Shown here piece after piece: positions 56,386 to 64,000 of a stretch of DNA of 64,000 nt. The stretch lies in the NCBI GenBank assembly GCA_949825065.1, contig OX463859.1:8837850-8901849 (forward strand), read 5' to 3'. Source of the DNA: Odontocerum albicorne (lineage: Eukaryota > Arthropoda > Insecta > Trichoptera > Odontoceridae). Positions within the stretch are counted from its first letter, which is position 1, and each line of letters begins with the position of its first letter. The notes under the pieces were generated by a model. It saw nothing but the letters and a program-made list of their open reading frames with translations. It was not told the origin of the DNA and ran no database searches. The position numbers and the translations under genes were made by a program.

Positions 56386-56865
56386 ATCACTCTGTTAACC
56401 TAAAAAAAGTAACGGCCTGTTGGCTAGTTTCTGTGTATATGCAAACACTTTGATTTTCAAAGCGTAAAAAGTAAAAGAAAAATCTCTACAAGTTATTTAT
56501 TTTCGCCCCCCTCTAGAACATAAAAACAAATGTTCCGAAAACCAAACATTAAAAAAGCATTTCCTGAACCCGTAATAAGATTATATTTTAAGATATGGAA
56601 ACATTTTTTATGTTTGTATTCTATTTGTACTTTAATAGTATGATGTTTCTTTGAGACTGATATTATACTATCCTATAAAAATAGAGGAAAAATTTAATGC
56701 TTAAATAAACATTTCAAAGTTCCGGTAGTAAAATGTGTTAAAGATAAAAGAAATTGCAGAAGATAAGACATAAAACTATAAAAGTAGTTTTTATATTTTA
56801 CTTTAAAAAAGTACTTTTATTAACTCATCATCGTGATTGACTGTCACTGTCATCATGTGAAGGGA
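56386..56865. other. No recognisable feature
   Basis: AT-rich sequence without a visible gene or repeat. Confidence 0.45.
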
Positions 56866-57060
56866 AGATGCCTGCACATGTATTCGTTTATGGTTTGTAA
56901 GCTGTTGTATTGCAACTGAAAGAACCCAAAGTTCCAATGGTAAAGACATTACGATTCCAAAAAAATGGTAGGTTTATTTTTTAGAGAGACTGAAAACTTC
57001 TCGTGGATTTACTCGCCTTCTATTGGTGGGGTGTATTTCGACTGGGGGGGGGGGGGGTGT
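56866..57060. repeat. Dispersed repeat, second copy, with poly(G) run
   Basis: The first part matches 8136-8290 and the second part (attggtggggtgtatttcga) matches 9839-9905. Here the two are contiguous. It ends in a run of about 14 G at 57045-57058, the longest G run I noticed in the window. Confidence 0.55.
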
Positions 57061-57329
57061 TAGGAAATAAACTCAGAGAATATAGTTTCTTTCATAAACA
57101 TATTTTTTCCATTGTCTTTAAATATACGTATTCGAGTAGTTTCAGGATATGTCTATATACTTACTATGAACCGTTTAATAAACCTATATTTATTTGGCAG
57201 ATTTTTACAACTTTCTTTGGTTTTGCTTTATGATGCTATAAGAATCTATGAAGATCAGCTTATGAGTCATAGAAAAACATAGATTCAGTTGGAAAATTAT
57301 CTAATAGTTAAACTAGTTCGGAATTGAAT

Positions 57330-57402
57330 TTGTCAGAAATCGAACCTACTGCACACGCTTACTTGACATGAATGTTAACTGTTAGACTAAGGCCGCCTAA
57401 TT
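57330..57402 (-). mobile_element. tRNA-like fragment
   Basis: On the minus strand ggcggccttagtctaacagt and gtaggttcgatttctgac give A box- and B box-like motifs at roughly tRNA spacing. No cloverleaf can be drawn with confidence. It is probably a SINE head. Confidence 0.35.
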
Positions 57403-58069
57403 AATTATTAAATCCAACAAATAGTTATGGATACAAAATAAAATCTTCAAGATTTCTAGGACAGATAGTTTGCCCAATATGGAAGTGTTTATAAATATGG
57501 AAAAAATGAAAAATATCGGTCTCATAATGACAGACAATAGATGTAATTTAGCACGTCAGATCATTGAAAAAAAGTCAAATAAGGTGGACGAAGTTGTCGT
57601 ATTTCGAGACCTAAGAACCTGGGGATGGTTTAGGTGCAGGTCCAGGCTGCAGTTAACAAAGTGAATACTATCATGATTACCAAACTCCAACAGAAGACGG
57701 CTTTCCAAAAAGAAAATAAAAATATTGTAGAAAACTAGACTATTAATCACGGTTTCAGTTTTTTTTATAACGTTTCGTATAATAATCGTTTTCAGGCATC
57801 CAAATTCACTTAAAATAAATATACGTGTAGCCATCGAGCCCTTACGGAATATTGGTTTTGGCACCCGGTCTAAAAAAGTTGGTCTAGAAGATCGATATTG
57901 TTTGGTCAAGTGGTGCGTGCCAGAGACTTCAGAACAATATATTGTGTTGTATTACGCTTTCTAAATAGCATTTAGTTATCTACAAGAGTCTGTTACCTCT
58001 ATTTAGTAATTCTTCTTAATCATATGGACCTTGTTCGGTATATATCCTTTTCGACCAGAATATAGTGTG
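57403..58069. other. No recognisable feature
   Basis: Overlapping ORFs on both strands (57470-57664, 57556-57909) have no motif I recognise. Confidence 0.4.
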
Positions 58070-58290
58070 AGGTATTGTATTACACTTTCGTTATATACAT
58101 ATATTATAACCTGGCGAGTTTATTTCTATGTGGCAATCTCTTACAGTCAAACAGAAATATATTAAAGAGGCCTGAGTGAAAGTTAAAAAAAGAATATCTT
58201 TTTTTTAAAATCAATACTAACAGAAATCCAGCCCATTACCTTCGGTTCGAAGACAGGTGTCTTACCAGCCAAGCCTTGGAGGTCGTAAAA
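58070..58290 (-). mobile_element. SINE1 copy
   Basis: Reverse tail: ggtattgtattacactttcg, ttatatacatatattataac, ctggcgagtttatttctatg, tggcaatctcttacagtcaa. Body: gaggcctgagtgaaagttaa. Head: gaaatccagcccattacctt, cggttcgaagacaggtgtct, taccagccaagccttggagg. Confidence 0.75.
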
Positions 58291-58443
58291 ATGATAGGAG
58301 TTTTTAATTTTAATCCATTTGCGTTATTATAATTTCTTATTTGAGTCCCTAAAGATATTATTGTTAATTTAATTTTAAATATTTGAAACATTTTTTTTGT
58401 CAAACAGATACTATACCATTTAACTCTTCTCAATTAAAACTTT

Positions 58444-58971
58444 TTAGTGGAAACACTTAAATCCTACATGTTTGTTGTGAGTAACATACATTTTGTTACT
58501 TTTTGAATTTTTGACCGATTCTAACTGATGCCATGGACATGCTTTTGTGCTCCAATTCGTCAAATAGATCATAACACCAAATATACCACAACACAAGAGT
58601 CCAGTAAAAAACGAACACAGATGCAATACTATATGTGTAGATATGTTTAATATTTCCTTGGCACGTTCCAAACTAATAATATTAACGCGTTCTCTAGAAC
58701 CAATTAATATTTCCATGGTACGTTCCAAAATTATAATATTAACGCGTTCTCTAGGACCAATTAATATTTCCATGGCACGTTCCAAACTTATAATATTAAC
58801 GCGTTCTCTAGGACCAGTTAATATTTCCATGGCACGTTCCATACTTATAACATTAACGCGTTCTCTAGGACCAATTAATATTTCCATGGCACGTTCCAAA
58901 CGTATAATATTAACGCGTTCTCTAGGACCAATTAAAACTAACAGTTTTACAATAAAACCTATATTTAACAA
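58444..58971 (-). CDS. Hypothetical 175-aa repeat protein on a 57-bp minisatellite
   Basis: Five 57-bp units (58682, 58739, 58796, 58853, 58910) keep both strands open because 57 is a multiple of three. On the minus strand each unit encodes 19 residues such as GPRERVNIISLERAMEILI. The repeats follow a short hydrophobic start (MLNIGFIVKLLVLI) and precede a clearly hydrophobic stretch (VLHLCSFFTGLLCCGIFGVM) that could span a membrane. The plus-strand frame (58643-59077) is equally open with units such as GPINISMARSKLIILTRSL. I do not recognise either. No promoter, splice site or homologue supports expression. The likeliest reading is a minisatellite with an ORF by chance; a small novel membrane protein remains possible. 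Confidence 0.3.
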   Translation of the reverse strand: MLNIGFIVKLLVLIGPRERVNIIRLERAMEILIGPRERVNVISMERAMEILTGPRERVNIISLERAMEILIGPRERVNIIILERTMEILIGSRERVNIISLERAKEILNISTHIVLHLCSFFTGLLCCGIFGVMIYLTNWSTKACPWHQLESVKNSKSNKMYVTHNKHVGFKCFH

Positions 58972-59089
58972 TACTGATTTGGTTTTCTTCCGTACTCTTT
59001 TAAATATTGTTTTAATTTTACTATTCTGTATTATTACTACCCTCGAAAAACTTTCACATCTCGTTTACACTTTTTAGCCACTAGTTAGT

Positions 59090-59890
59090 TATTTTCCTGT
59101 TCCGTACATTATATGTAACAGATAATAATTACGATTTTTTAATGTAATTCTGCTATATAATATATGTTGTGGGAGTTTTTTTTCAGTTCCTATATATGTT
59201 ATGTCTTTTTTTTTGTTCCTTTCATTATGTGTTTGATAATAATTACGACTATAATTTGTAATTTTTTATTGTAATTCTACTATACATGTTATGTGAGTTT
59301 TTTTTATGTTCCTATGTGTTATGTCTTTTTTTGCTGTTCCTTAGATGAAATGTAACAATTAATAATTACGAGTATAATTTGTAACTTTTTAATCTAACTC
59401 TACTACAATATATATGTCATGTCAGTTTTTTTCCTGTTCCTTACATCATATGTAACAGATAATAATTACGAGTATTATTTGTGATTTTTTAATGTAATTC
59501 TACTTTGTATGTTATATCTGTTTTTTTCTGTTCCTTACATTACGTGTAATTGATAATAATTACGAGTATTATTTGTAATTTTTTAATGTAATTCTACTTT
59601 ATATGTTATGTTATATAATTTTATTTCCTGTTCCTTACATTACGTGTAATTGATAATAATTACGATTATTATTTGTATTTTTTTATGTAATTCTACTTTA
59701 TATGTTATATCATTTTTTTTCCTGTTCCTTTCATTACGTGTAATTGATAATAATTATGAGTATTATTTGTGATTTTTTAATATGATTCTTCTTTGTATGT
59801 TACATAAGTTTTTTTTCTGTTCCTTACATTACGTGTAATTGATAATAATTATGAGAATTATTTGTGATTTTTCAATGTATTTCTAATATA
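59090..59890. repeat. Irregular tandem repeat, about eight units of 95-118 bp
   Basis: Each unit contains tgttccttacattacgtgta, attgataataattacgagta, tttgtgattttttaatgtaa and ttctactttgtatgttat. Unit starts are near 59099, 59214, 59333, 59434, 59529, 59630, 59724 and 59818. Three units carry TACGAGTA; others have tacgatta or tatgagta at the same place. Confidence 0.85.
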
Positions 59891-60548
59891 TATTTTTTCA
59901 AGTACATCATATATACCAAAAGTGGGAAGAGAAGTGGCATCTCTGTTAACCTAAGTTATAAACATTATAACTTTCGCGTTTAACTACAAAATATTTCGCA
60001 ACTAATTGTTCACCAGCCCCTGTTTCAATGTGTCCTATTTCACCTTGTTTTCTTTTCCATTTATAGTTGTTTTTAAGGGCGGAAAAATCCTGAAAAAAAG
60101 ATATTGCACACGGGGTCAAAAGACAAACCACTTAGAAATATTAATCCGATTTCAGCACAAAGCTGGAAGCGATAAGCACGAAAACCACTCCAAACTACGA
60201 GGTGTTTTGTCAGGTCGATACTTCAAATCGCCGATATTTTCTTCTGATAAAAGCTCCAAGTCTTAATATTGGTAAAGTCATTTTGTTTTTGTGATCTTGT
60301 GAAATTCAAAGAAATATAAAAAAATATAAGATACCATATTATTTTACCAGAAAACAAGTTGATATTGTGATTACTTGAAAATAAAGAAGAAATAATTATT
60401 TTTGCATTGAGAGTAACCAGTATATATTCACTTTTATACCCATTTGAATATTATCCGATTTTTTATATTTCAACAAAGGTTTCAGCGTTTAATTTGTGGA
60501 ATTCCGTATTTGAATATTCAATAAAAAAAATCTTAGTTCAATAATTTG
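59891..60548. other. No recognisable feature
   Basis: Intronic sequence. ORFs at 59946-60266 on both strands have no recognisable motif. Confidence 0.4.
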
Positions 60549-60663
60549 TTTAATCCCTGCGACACGTATTTCTATCAGTTTCTCGAGTCTTTTTACGCCT
60601 GAAAAGAGCCTCAAGAGTATCAAGATAGGAAGGAGGTAGAAACAAATGACGCAGGGATTAATG
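60549..60663. repeat. Short inverted repeat (foldback)
   Basis: The arm tttaatccctgcgacacgta is mirrored by gacgcagggattaatg at the right end. The element is about 115 bp with AT-rich flanks. It may be a small MITE. Confidence 0.6.
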
Positions 60664-60844
60664 TTATTCGTGGAATAATAAAGATTTTTTATATATTTTA
60701 CTAAGTAAATAAAATGCCCAAAGCACTTTTTATATTATCAAGATTAATAGGTAAAAGTTTATATCAATTTTGAAAACAATAAAAGTAAATAAGAAAACTA
60801 TTTGAATATTTTTAACTATAACTGGATTTGAATGTATTATATTA

Positions 60845-61030
60845 TGTCGCATTTTTTATACATAGAGTACAACTTGGCGAGATTGTTATGTGGCAGTCTC
60901 TGACTAATAAGCAAAAAGGTGTTGAAACAAGCCCTAAGTGAAAACCAGACTGGAACTTTTTTTTATAGTACCAACGGGAATCGAACCCGCAACAAGACAG
61001 ACGTCTAACTATCTAGACCAAGGAAGTCGT
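60845..61030 (-). mobile_element. SINE1 copy
   Basis: Reverse tail: tacatagagtacaacttggc, gagattgttatgtggcagtc. Body: aagccctaagtgaaaaccag. Head: ccaacgggaatcgaacccgc, aacaagacagacgtctaact, atctagaccaaggaagtcg. Head has a short deletion. Confidence 0.8.
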
Positions 61031-61254
61031 TTATGCTTCCTTTTAAAGGGTATAATAAATTATTTTTCCTTCAAGTTTTGTTTGACTATATATTATATTA
61101 TATTACATTAAAAGAACATTGATGTATTGGTTGGGTACTAATTTCAATATATCCATTAAGTGGAATAAATTGTATTTATGTTTATAATAGTTTTCAACAT
61201 CAATGTCCACAATATTTCTGGGGAAATACATAAATAATTATGAATATTTAATTA

Positions 61255-61460
61255 CATTTGTGGATTTAGTTTGAAGACGCATGTCTTCCGATCCGGAAGC
61301 TCTCGTTAGAACTGAATTTATTTTAAAATGGTTTCCTGTCTGGTTTTCACTTAAGGCCGATATAACATATTTCTGATTACTCTGAAGAGATTGCCACATA
61401 GCAATAAATGCACCATTTTTTCTGTATACAGCGGAAGTATAATATATATTTTTTATAAAT
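61255..61460 (+). mobile_element. SINE1 copy
   Basis: Partial head (gcatgtcttccgatccggaa, gctctcgttagaactgaatt). Body: ctgtctggttttcacttaag, gccgatataacatatttctg. Tail: gaagagattgccacatagca, tctgtatacagcggaagtat. The head is worn. Confidence 0.7.
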
Positions 61461-61475
61461 CAAGTATCGAGGGGA

Positions 61476-61611
61476 CTTAAATGATAGCGAACATTTCAAA
61501 GGCGTTGCAGCCAAAAAAAAGCGGAAGTTAAAAACTATTCGGTAAGGTTTTTTGACAACGCCTTCGCTGATGAAACCTGCAACGCTTTCGAAACTTCGGT
61601 CATCATTTAAG
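61476..61611. repeat. Imperfect inverted repeat next to the TM3-TM4 exon
   Basis: The left arm cttaaatgatagcgaacatt, tcaaaggcgttgcag is mirrored by ctgcaacgctttcgaaactt, cggtcatcatttaag. Total length 136 bp. It lies 165 bp downstream of the exon's donor site on the transcribed strand. Probably a MITE; a hairpin in the pre-mRNA is possible. Confidence 0.7.
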
Positions 61612-61775
61612 GCAATTTAACACGGCAAAATTGCTGATAAACATTTCAAATGATTGGAAAACGTAATCAAAATGTACGAGTAAAATAATGTCCTCCGATT
61701 TTCAAAAGATCACAAAAATAAAGAAGCTCACTCTTCAAAAGATAGCCACACAAGCTGATGGAAGTGAAGGAATAC

Positions 61776-61956
61776 CTGGTAAAGACGGCAGCTACAAACC
61801 AAGCGAGGAAACAGATGAGCGCTGCTCTTGTCTTCGTACAGACATAGCCGGCCTTCAAGGGCTCGCAGATGGCGTAGTACCTCTCGAAGCTGATGGCCAG
61901 GATGGTCAACACTGAAGCGTGGGCTACTGTCAGCTCTACGAAGGGTACTGCAAGAC
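61776..61956 (-). CDS. ETHR: Internal exon of ETHR-like GPCR (TM3-TM4)
   Basis: This 181-bp exon encodes TM3, the second intracellular loop and most of TM4 of the same receptor as 4835-6209. It follows an acceptor (ttcttccgcag) and begins mid-codon with GT. It reads LAVPFVELTVAHASVLTILA, ISFERYYAICEPLKAGYVCT, KTRAALICFLAWFVAAVFT and ends AG before the donor GTATTC. ERY replaces the class A DRY motif. The phrase FERYYAICEPLKAGYVCTK is, in my memory, characteristic of insect ETHRs. Joined to the terminal exon the reading continues VFT-S-PILAV, completing TM4 without a gap. TM1, TM2 and the start codon must lie upstream, beyond 64000 on this strand. Alternatives are other TRH/neuromedin U-type receptors. 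Confidence 0.85.
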
Positions 61957-61972
61957 CTGCGGAAGAATTTTT

Positions 61973-62350
61973 TTTTATTAATTTCACTTCATTGTACAAT
62001 CGGTATGTTTATAGCCCTCCAGCAATCTCGTCTAACCAACGAAATAGGAGTTACTCATGATGTGCTAATTGCTGGTTGAAATGTTACTCACAAACAAAAA
62101 AAACATTAAAAAGTCAGAACACACATTTATAAATTAAAACTTGAGACGAAAGAAAATACTATAAACATTATTTTTGACATCACCAGTGACTCGGAGAGGG
62201 TTGAGAAAGCGAAATAGAGAAATATACGCTATGCTATTGAAGAGTGATTTAATAATTTTCAAGTAACATTTTGAAACAAGTCAATGAGGCTGCAAGTCTT
62301 CTAACAGCTGGTAGTTGATTCCGAAGTCTAGAGGCATGGACAATAAAGGA
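61973..62350 (-). mobile_element. LINE-A copy close to an exon
   Basis: The plus strand shows the LINE-A 3' end in reverse (attaatttcacttcattgta, cagcaatctcgtctaaccaa), and farther on ctggtagttgattccgaagt, ctagaggcatggacaataaa, which is the RT C-terminus (FIVHASRLRNQL-like). Its 3' end abuts the acceptor of the TM3-TM4 exon, within about 20 bp. Confidence 0.65.
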
Positions 62351-62399
62351 TTAGGTGTATTATTTTAGAAAAAAAAAATGAATTTATGAAATTGAAGAC

Positions 62400-63070
62400 A
62401 CGAAAGTGAAAATTCTCAAATATACATTGTAAGAATTAAGAATTACTTATATAAAAATATTTTTTTTTTAATTCACTCCATTGGTCGTAAAAATAATGCA
62501 TTATGTTGAAAACTTATTACTATTTGTTTTGAAAAATTATTAATGATTTTTGTAAATTCACCACCAAGAATCAGATTATTTAAAAAAAATTATCCCTATT
62601 TGCAGTACGAATTAAATGAAAATTCATATCTATTTGTAATAAGAACTATGTATTCTTTTGAAAATTCATCACTATTGTAAGAAAATAAATTATTATTTAT
62701 TACAGGAATTATTTATTATTATTTGACATTCAACACTATTTGTTTTAAAAATGATGTATTATTTTTTAACATTCACAATTTTTGTAAGAAGAATGCATTA
62801 TTATGAAAATTTATCACAATTTGTTTTAAGAATTGTGTATTCTTTTGAAAATGTACAATTATTGAAGAATTGTGTATTTTTTTAAAAATGTACCATTGTT
62901 GTAAGAATTATGTATTATTTCCAAAAAATTGTCTATATTTGTTATAAGGATTAACTATTATGTTTTTTTAAATTCATTACTATTTGTCATAAAAGTAACA
63001 TATTATTTTTGAAAATCGATTATTATTTGTTGTAAGAATTATGCAGTATTTTTTTTTAAATTAACTCGAA
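62400..63070. repeat. Degenerate AT-rich tandem repeat, about 45-bp units
   Basis: The motif aaaattcatcactatttgta, agaattatgtattatt recurs about a dozen times with many substitutions and length changes. It is an old minisatellite. Confidence 0.7.
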
Positions 63071-63284
63071 TGATAATTTGATAATATTCAACAAATTATT
63101 TAAACAACATGAAACTAACCAATTAATCAGTTTTATCGCATGACAATTTTAATGAGTCGAAATTAATATTCCTCTCCGTTAAAACTGTCTGAAAAAACAT
63201 GTCATTTTTAAATCTGAGAACTTGTGAAAACATTCCGAAATGTCGTTCTATCACTTCAATCCAGAGATTTCAAATCTTTTTTAA

Positions 63285-63335
63285 TGTATTGTATTACACT
63301 CTCACTGTATACAGTAACACCTTGCAGAATTCTTT
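63285..63335 (-). mobile_element. SINE1 tail fragment
   Basis: It reads gtattgtattacactctcac, tgtatacagtaacaccttgc, the end of the SINE1 tail in reverse. Confidence 0.5.
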
Positions 63336-63534
63336 TAAAAAAAATCAAAGGGAATCAATTTCACAATCGACAGCTTGGAACAGTTTTACAGACAATGTCA
63401 TGGAGATGCATCAACTAAAACATTTTACGACTTTATAAAAAAATCTTGACATTATTATTTTTTTATTTCGTAAACTTAACTAATCTTACTTAATACATAA
63501 ATAAAAAAATTGTACATTATTTTTAAACTTGTAT

Positions 63535-63645
63535 TCTATTTTACTTTCGTTGTATATATGTAGTATTATATAATTTGGAGATATTATTTCCACGTGGCAA
63601 TATTTTGTAACTATCTAAAAACATGTTAAATAGCTAGATGGGAGT
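63535..63645 (-). mobile_element. SINE1 tail and body fragment
   Basis: It reads tttactttcgttgtatatat, ttccacgtggcaatattttg, taactatctaaaaacatgtt, then aaatagctag. Head missing. Confidence 0.55.
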
Positions 63646-63964
63646 AAGATTATATTGGAAACAATTTCTTTAGTATCTTCGAAAGTCTAACCAGAAGAGT
63701 TAAAAACATTATATGTTTTATATGGATTTAAATTTGATAAATTAAAAGGGGAAAACATGTGTTGCGAAGAGAAAAAAAGACAAATCGATGTTGAATAACA
63801 AAAAAATATTAATAAAAAAGAGTAATGTCACATATTTAAAATTAAATTTAAAATACTTATTTATTTATTATTTTACATTTCAAACTTATCACTGAATTTC
63901 TGAACAAAATCATTGACTAGCGAAGCGTTATTTAATATAACATATACTTAAATAGTTCTCATCG

Positions 63965-64000
63965 ATCGGAGAAATATCCGTAACCTAGTTGGTTATACGC
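63965..64000 (+). mobile_element. Start of a SINE1 copy at the window edge
   Basis: The last bases, atccgtaacctagttggtta, match the A box region of the SINE1 head (ccgtagcctagttggtaa). The rest would lie outside the window. Confidence 0.5.

Larger units (their letters stand above)
6210..61775 (-). other. Giant intron of the ETHR-like gene (about 55.6 kb)
   Basis: It is bounded by a donor starting GTATTC at 61775 and an acceptor ending CTTTCAG at 6210-6212. The interior is filled with the repeats listed separately. I see no other exon with seven-helix receptor sequence on the minus strand within it, in particular no second NPxxY-containing exon. Confidence 0.75.
61957..64000 (-). other. Upstream intron of the ETHR-like gene (partial)
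   Basis: The sequence above 61956 begins with the polypyrimidine-like and AG acceptor region on the minus strand and continues to the window edge with only repeats. No TM1-TM2 exon is visible. Confidence 0.6.

Noticed and set aside
61560..61595. Hammerhead-like core (ctgatga ... gaaac)
   Set aside because: Stem II cannot be formed next to CTGATGA, and the sequence is explained as one arm of an imperfect inverted repeat.

Overview
The window is eukaryotic, AT-rich and almost entirely non-coding. It reads as part of an arthropod (most likely insect) genome: the only host protein-coding sequence I can support is two exons of a class A peptide GPCR on the minus strand whose closest match, from memory of the family, is the insect ecdysis triggering hormone receptor (ETHR). 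The upstream exon (61956 down to 61776) encodes TM3-TM4 with an ERY motif. The terminal exon (6209 down to 4835) encodes ECL2, TM5-TM7 with NPILY, and a very long cytoplasmic tail. The splice phases fit exactly: AG at the end of one exon plus C at the start of the next gives one Ser codon. The intron between them is about 55.6 kb. The N-terminal half of the receptor lies beyond position 64000.

The rest is transposon debris, mostly inside that intron. Recurrent families, named here only for this window, are: SINE1 (tRNA-derived head, body, tail shared with LINE-A); SINE2 (a second tRNA-like family); LINE-A (reverse transcriptase C-terminus plus a tail ending in TAAATAAA-like repeats); LINE-B (CR1/L2-like C-terminus and a tail ending in ATT repeats); RTE-1 (RT C-terminus ending in a SAYP-type motif, tail with GGTAGGCAGAG on the reverse strand); RTE-2 and LINE-D (RT C-termini with GAA-repeat tails); three mariner transposase copies; two Tigger/pogo-like elements; several hAT-like elements with 8-bp target duplications; a TTAA-flanked piggyBac-like element; MITE-like inverted repeats; a Penelope-like GIY-YIG fragment; and several minisatellites. 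No intact autonomous element was found.

Layout: 1-4834 is the downstream flank (Tigger, hAT, SINE and a hAT ending 95 bp below the receptor stop codon). 4835-6209 is the terminal exon. 6210-61775 is the giant intron, holding a retroposed transcript with 13-bp target duplications (12531-13070), a 67-bp minisatellite (to 14137), a 35-bp minisatellite (22891-23415), a multi-level nest of insertions (32207-33640), a pair of internally deleted mariners in opposite orientation (41837-42744 and 47201-48159), hairpins and a Penelope fragment (53181-56008), and a 57-bp repeat open on both strands (58444-58971). 61776-61956 is the second exon, followed by more repeats.

The most unusual signal is not a classical feature. 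The octamer TACGAGTA (or TACTCGTA) occurs about 19 times, where base composition predicts about two or three. In at least four independent repeat contexts it is visible as an exact 6-bp addition that turns a TA into TA-CGAG-TA. This looks like the excision footprint of a TA-targeting transposon; the mariner in this window has an end that starts CGAG. All family names are from memory and pattern recognition; no search was run.
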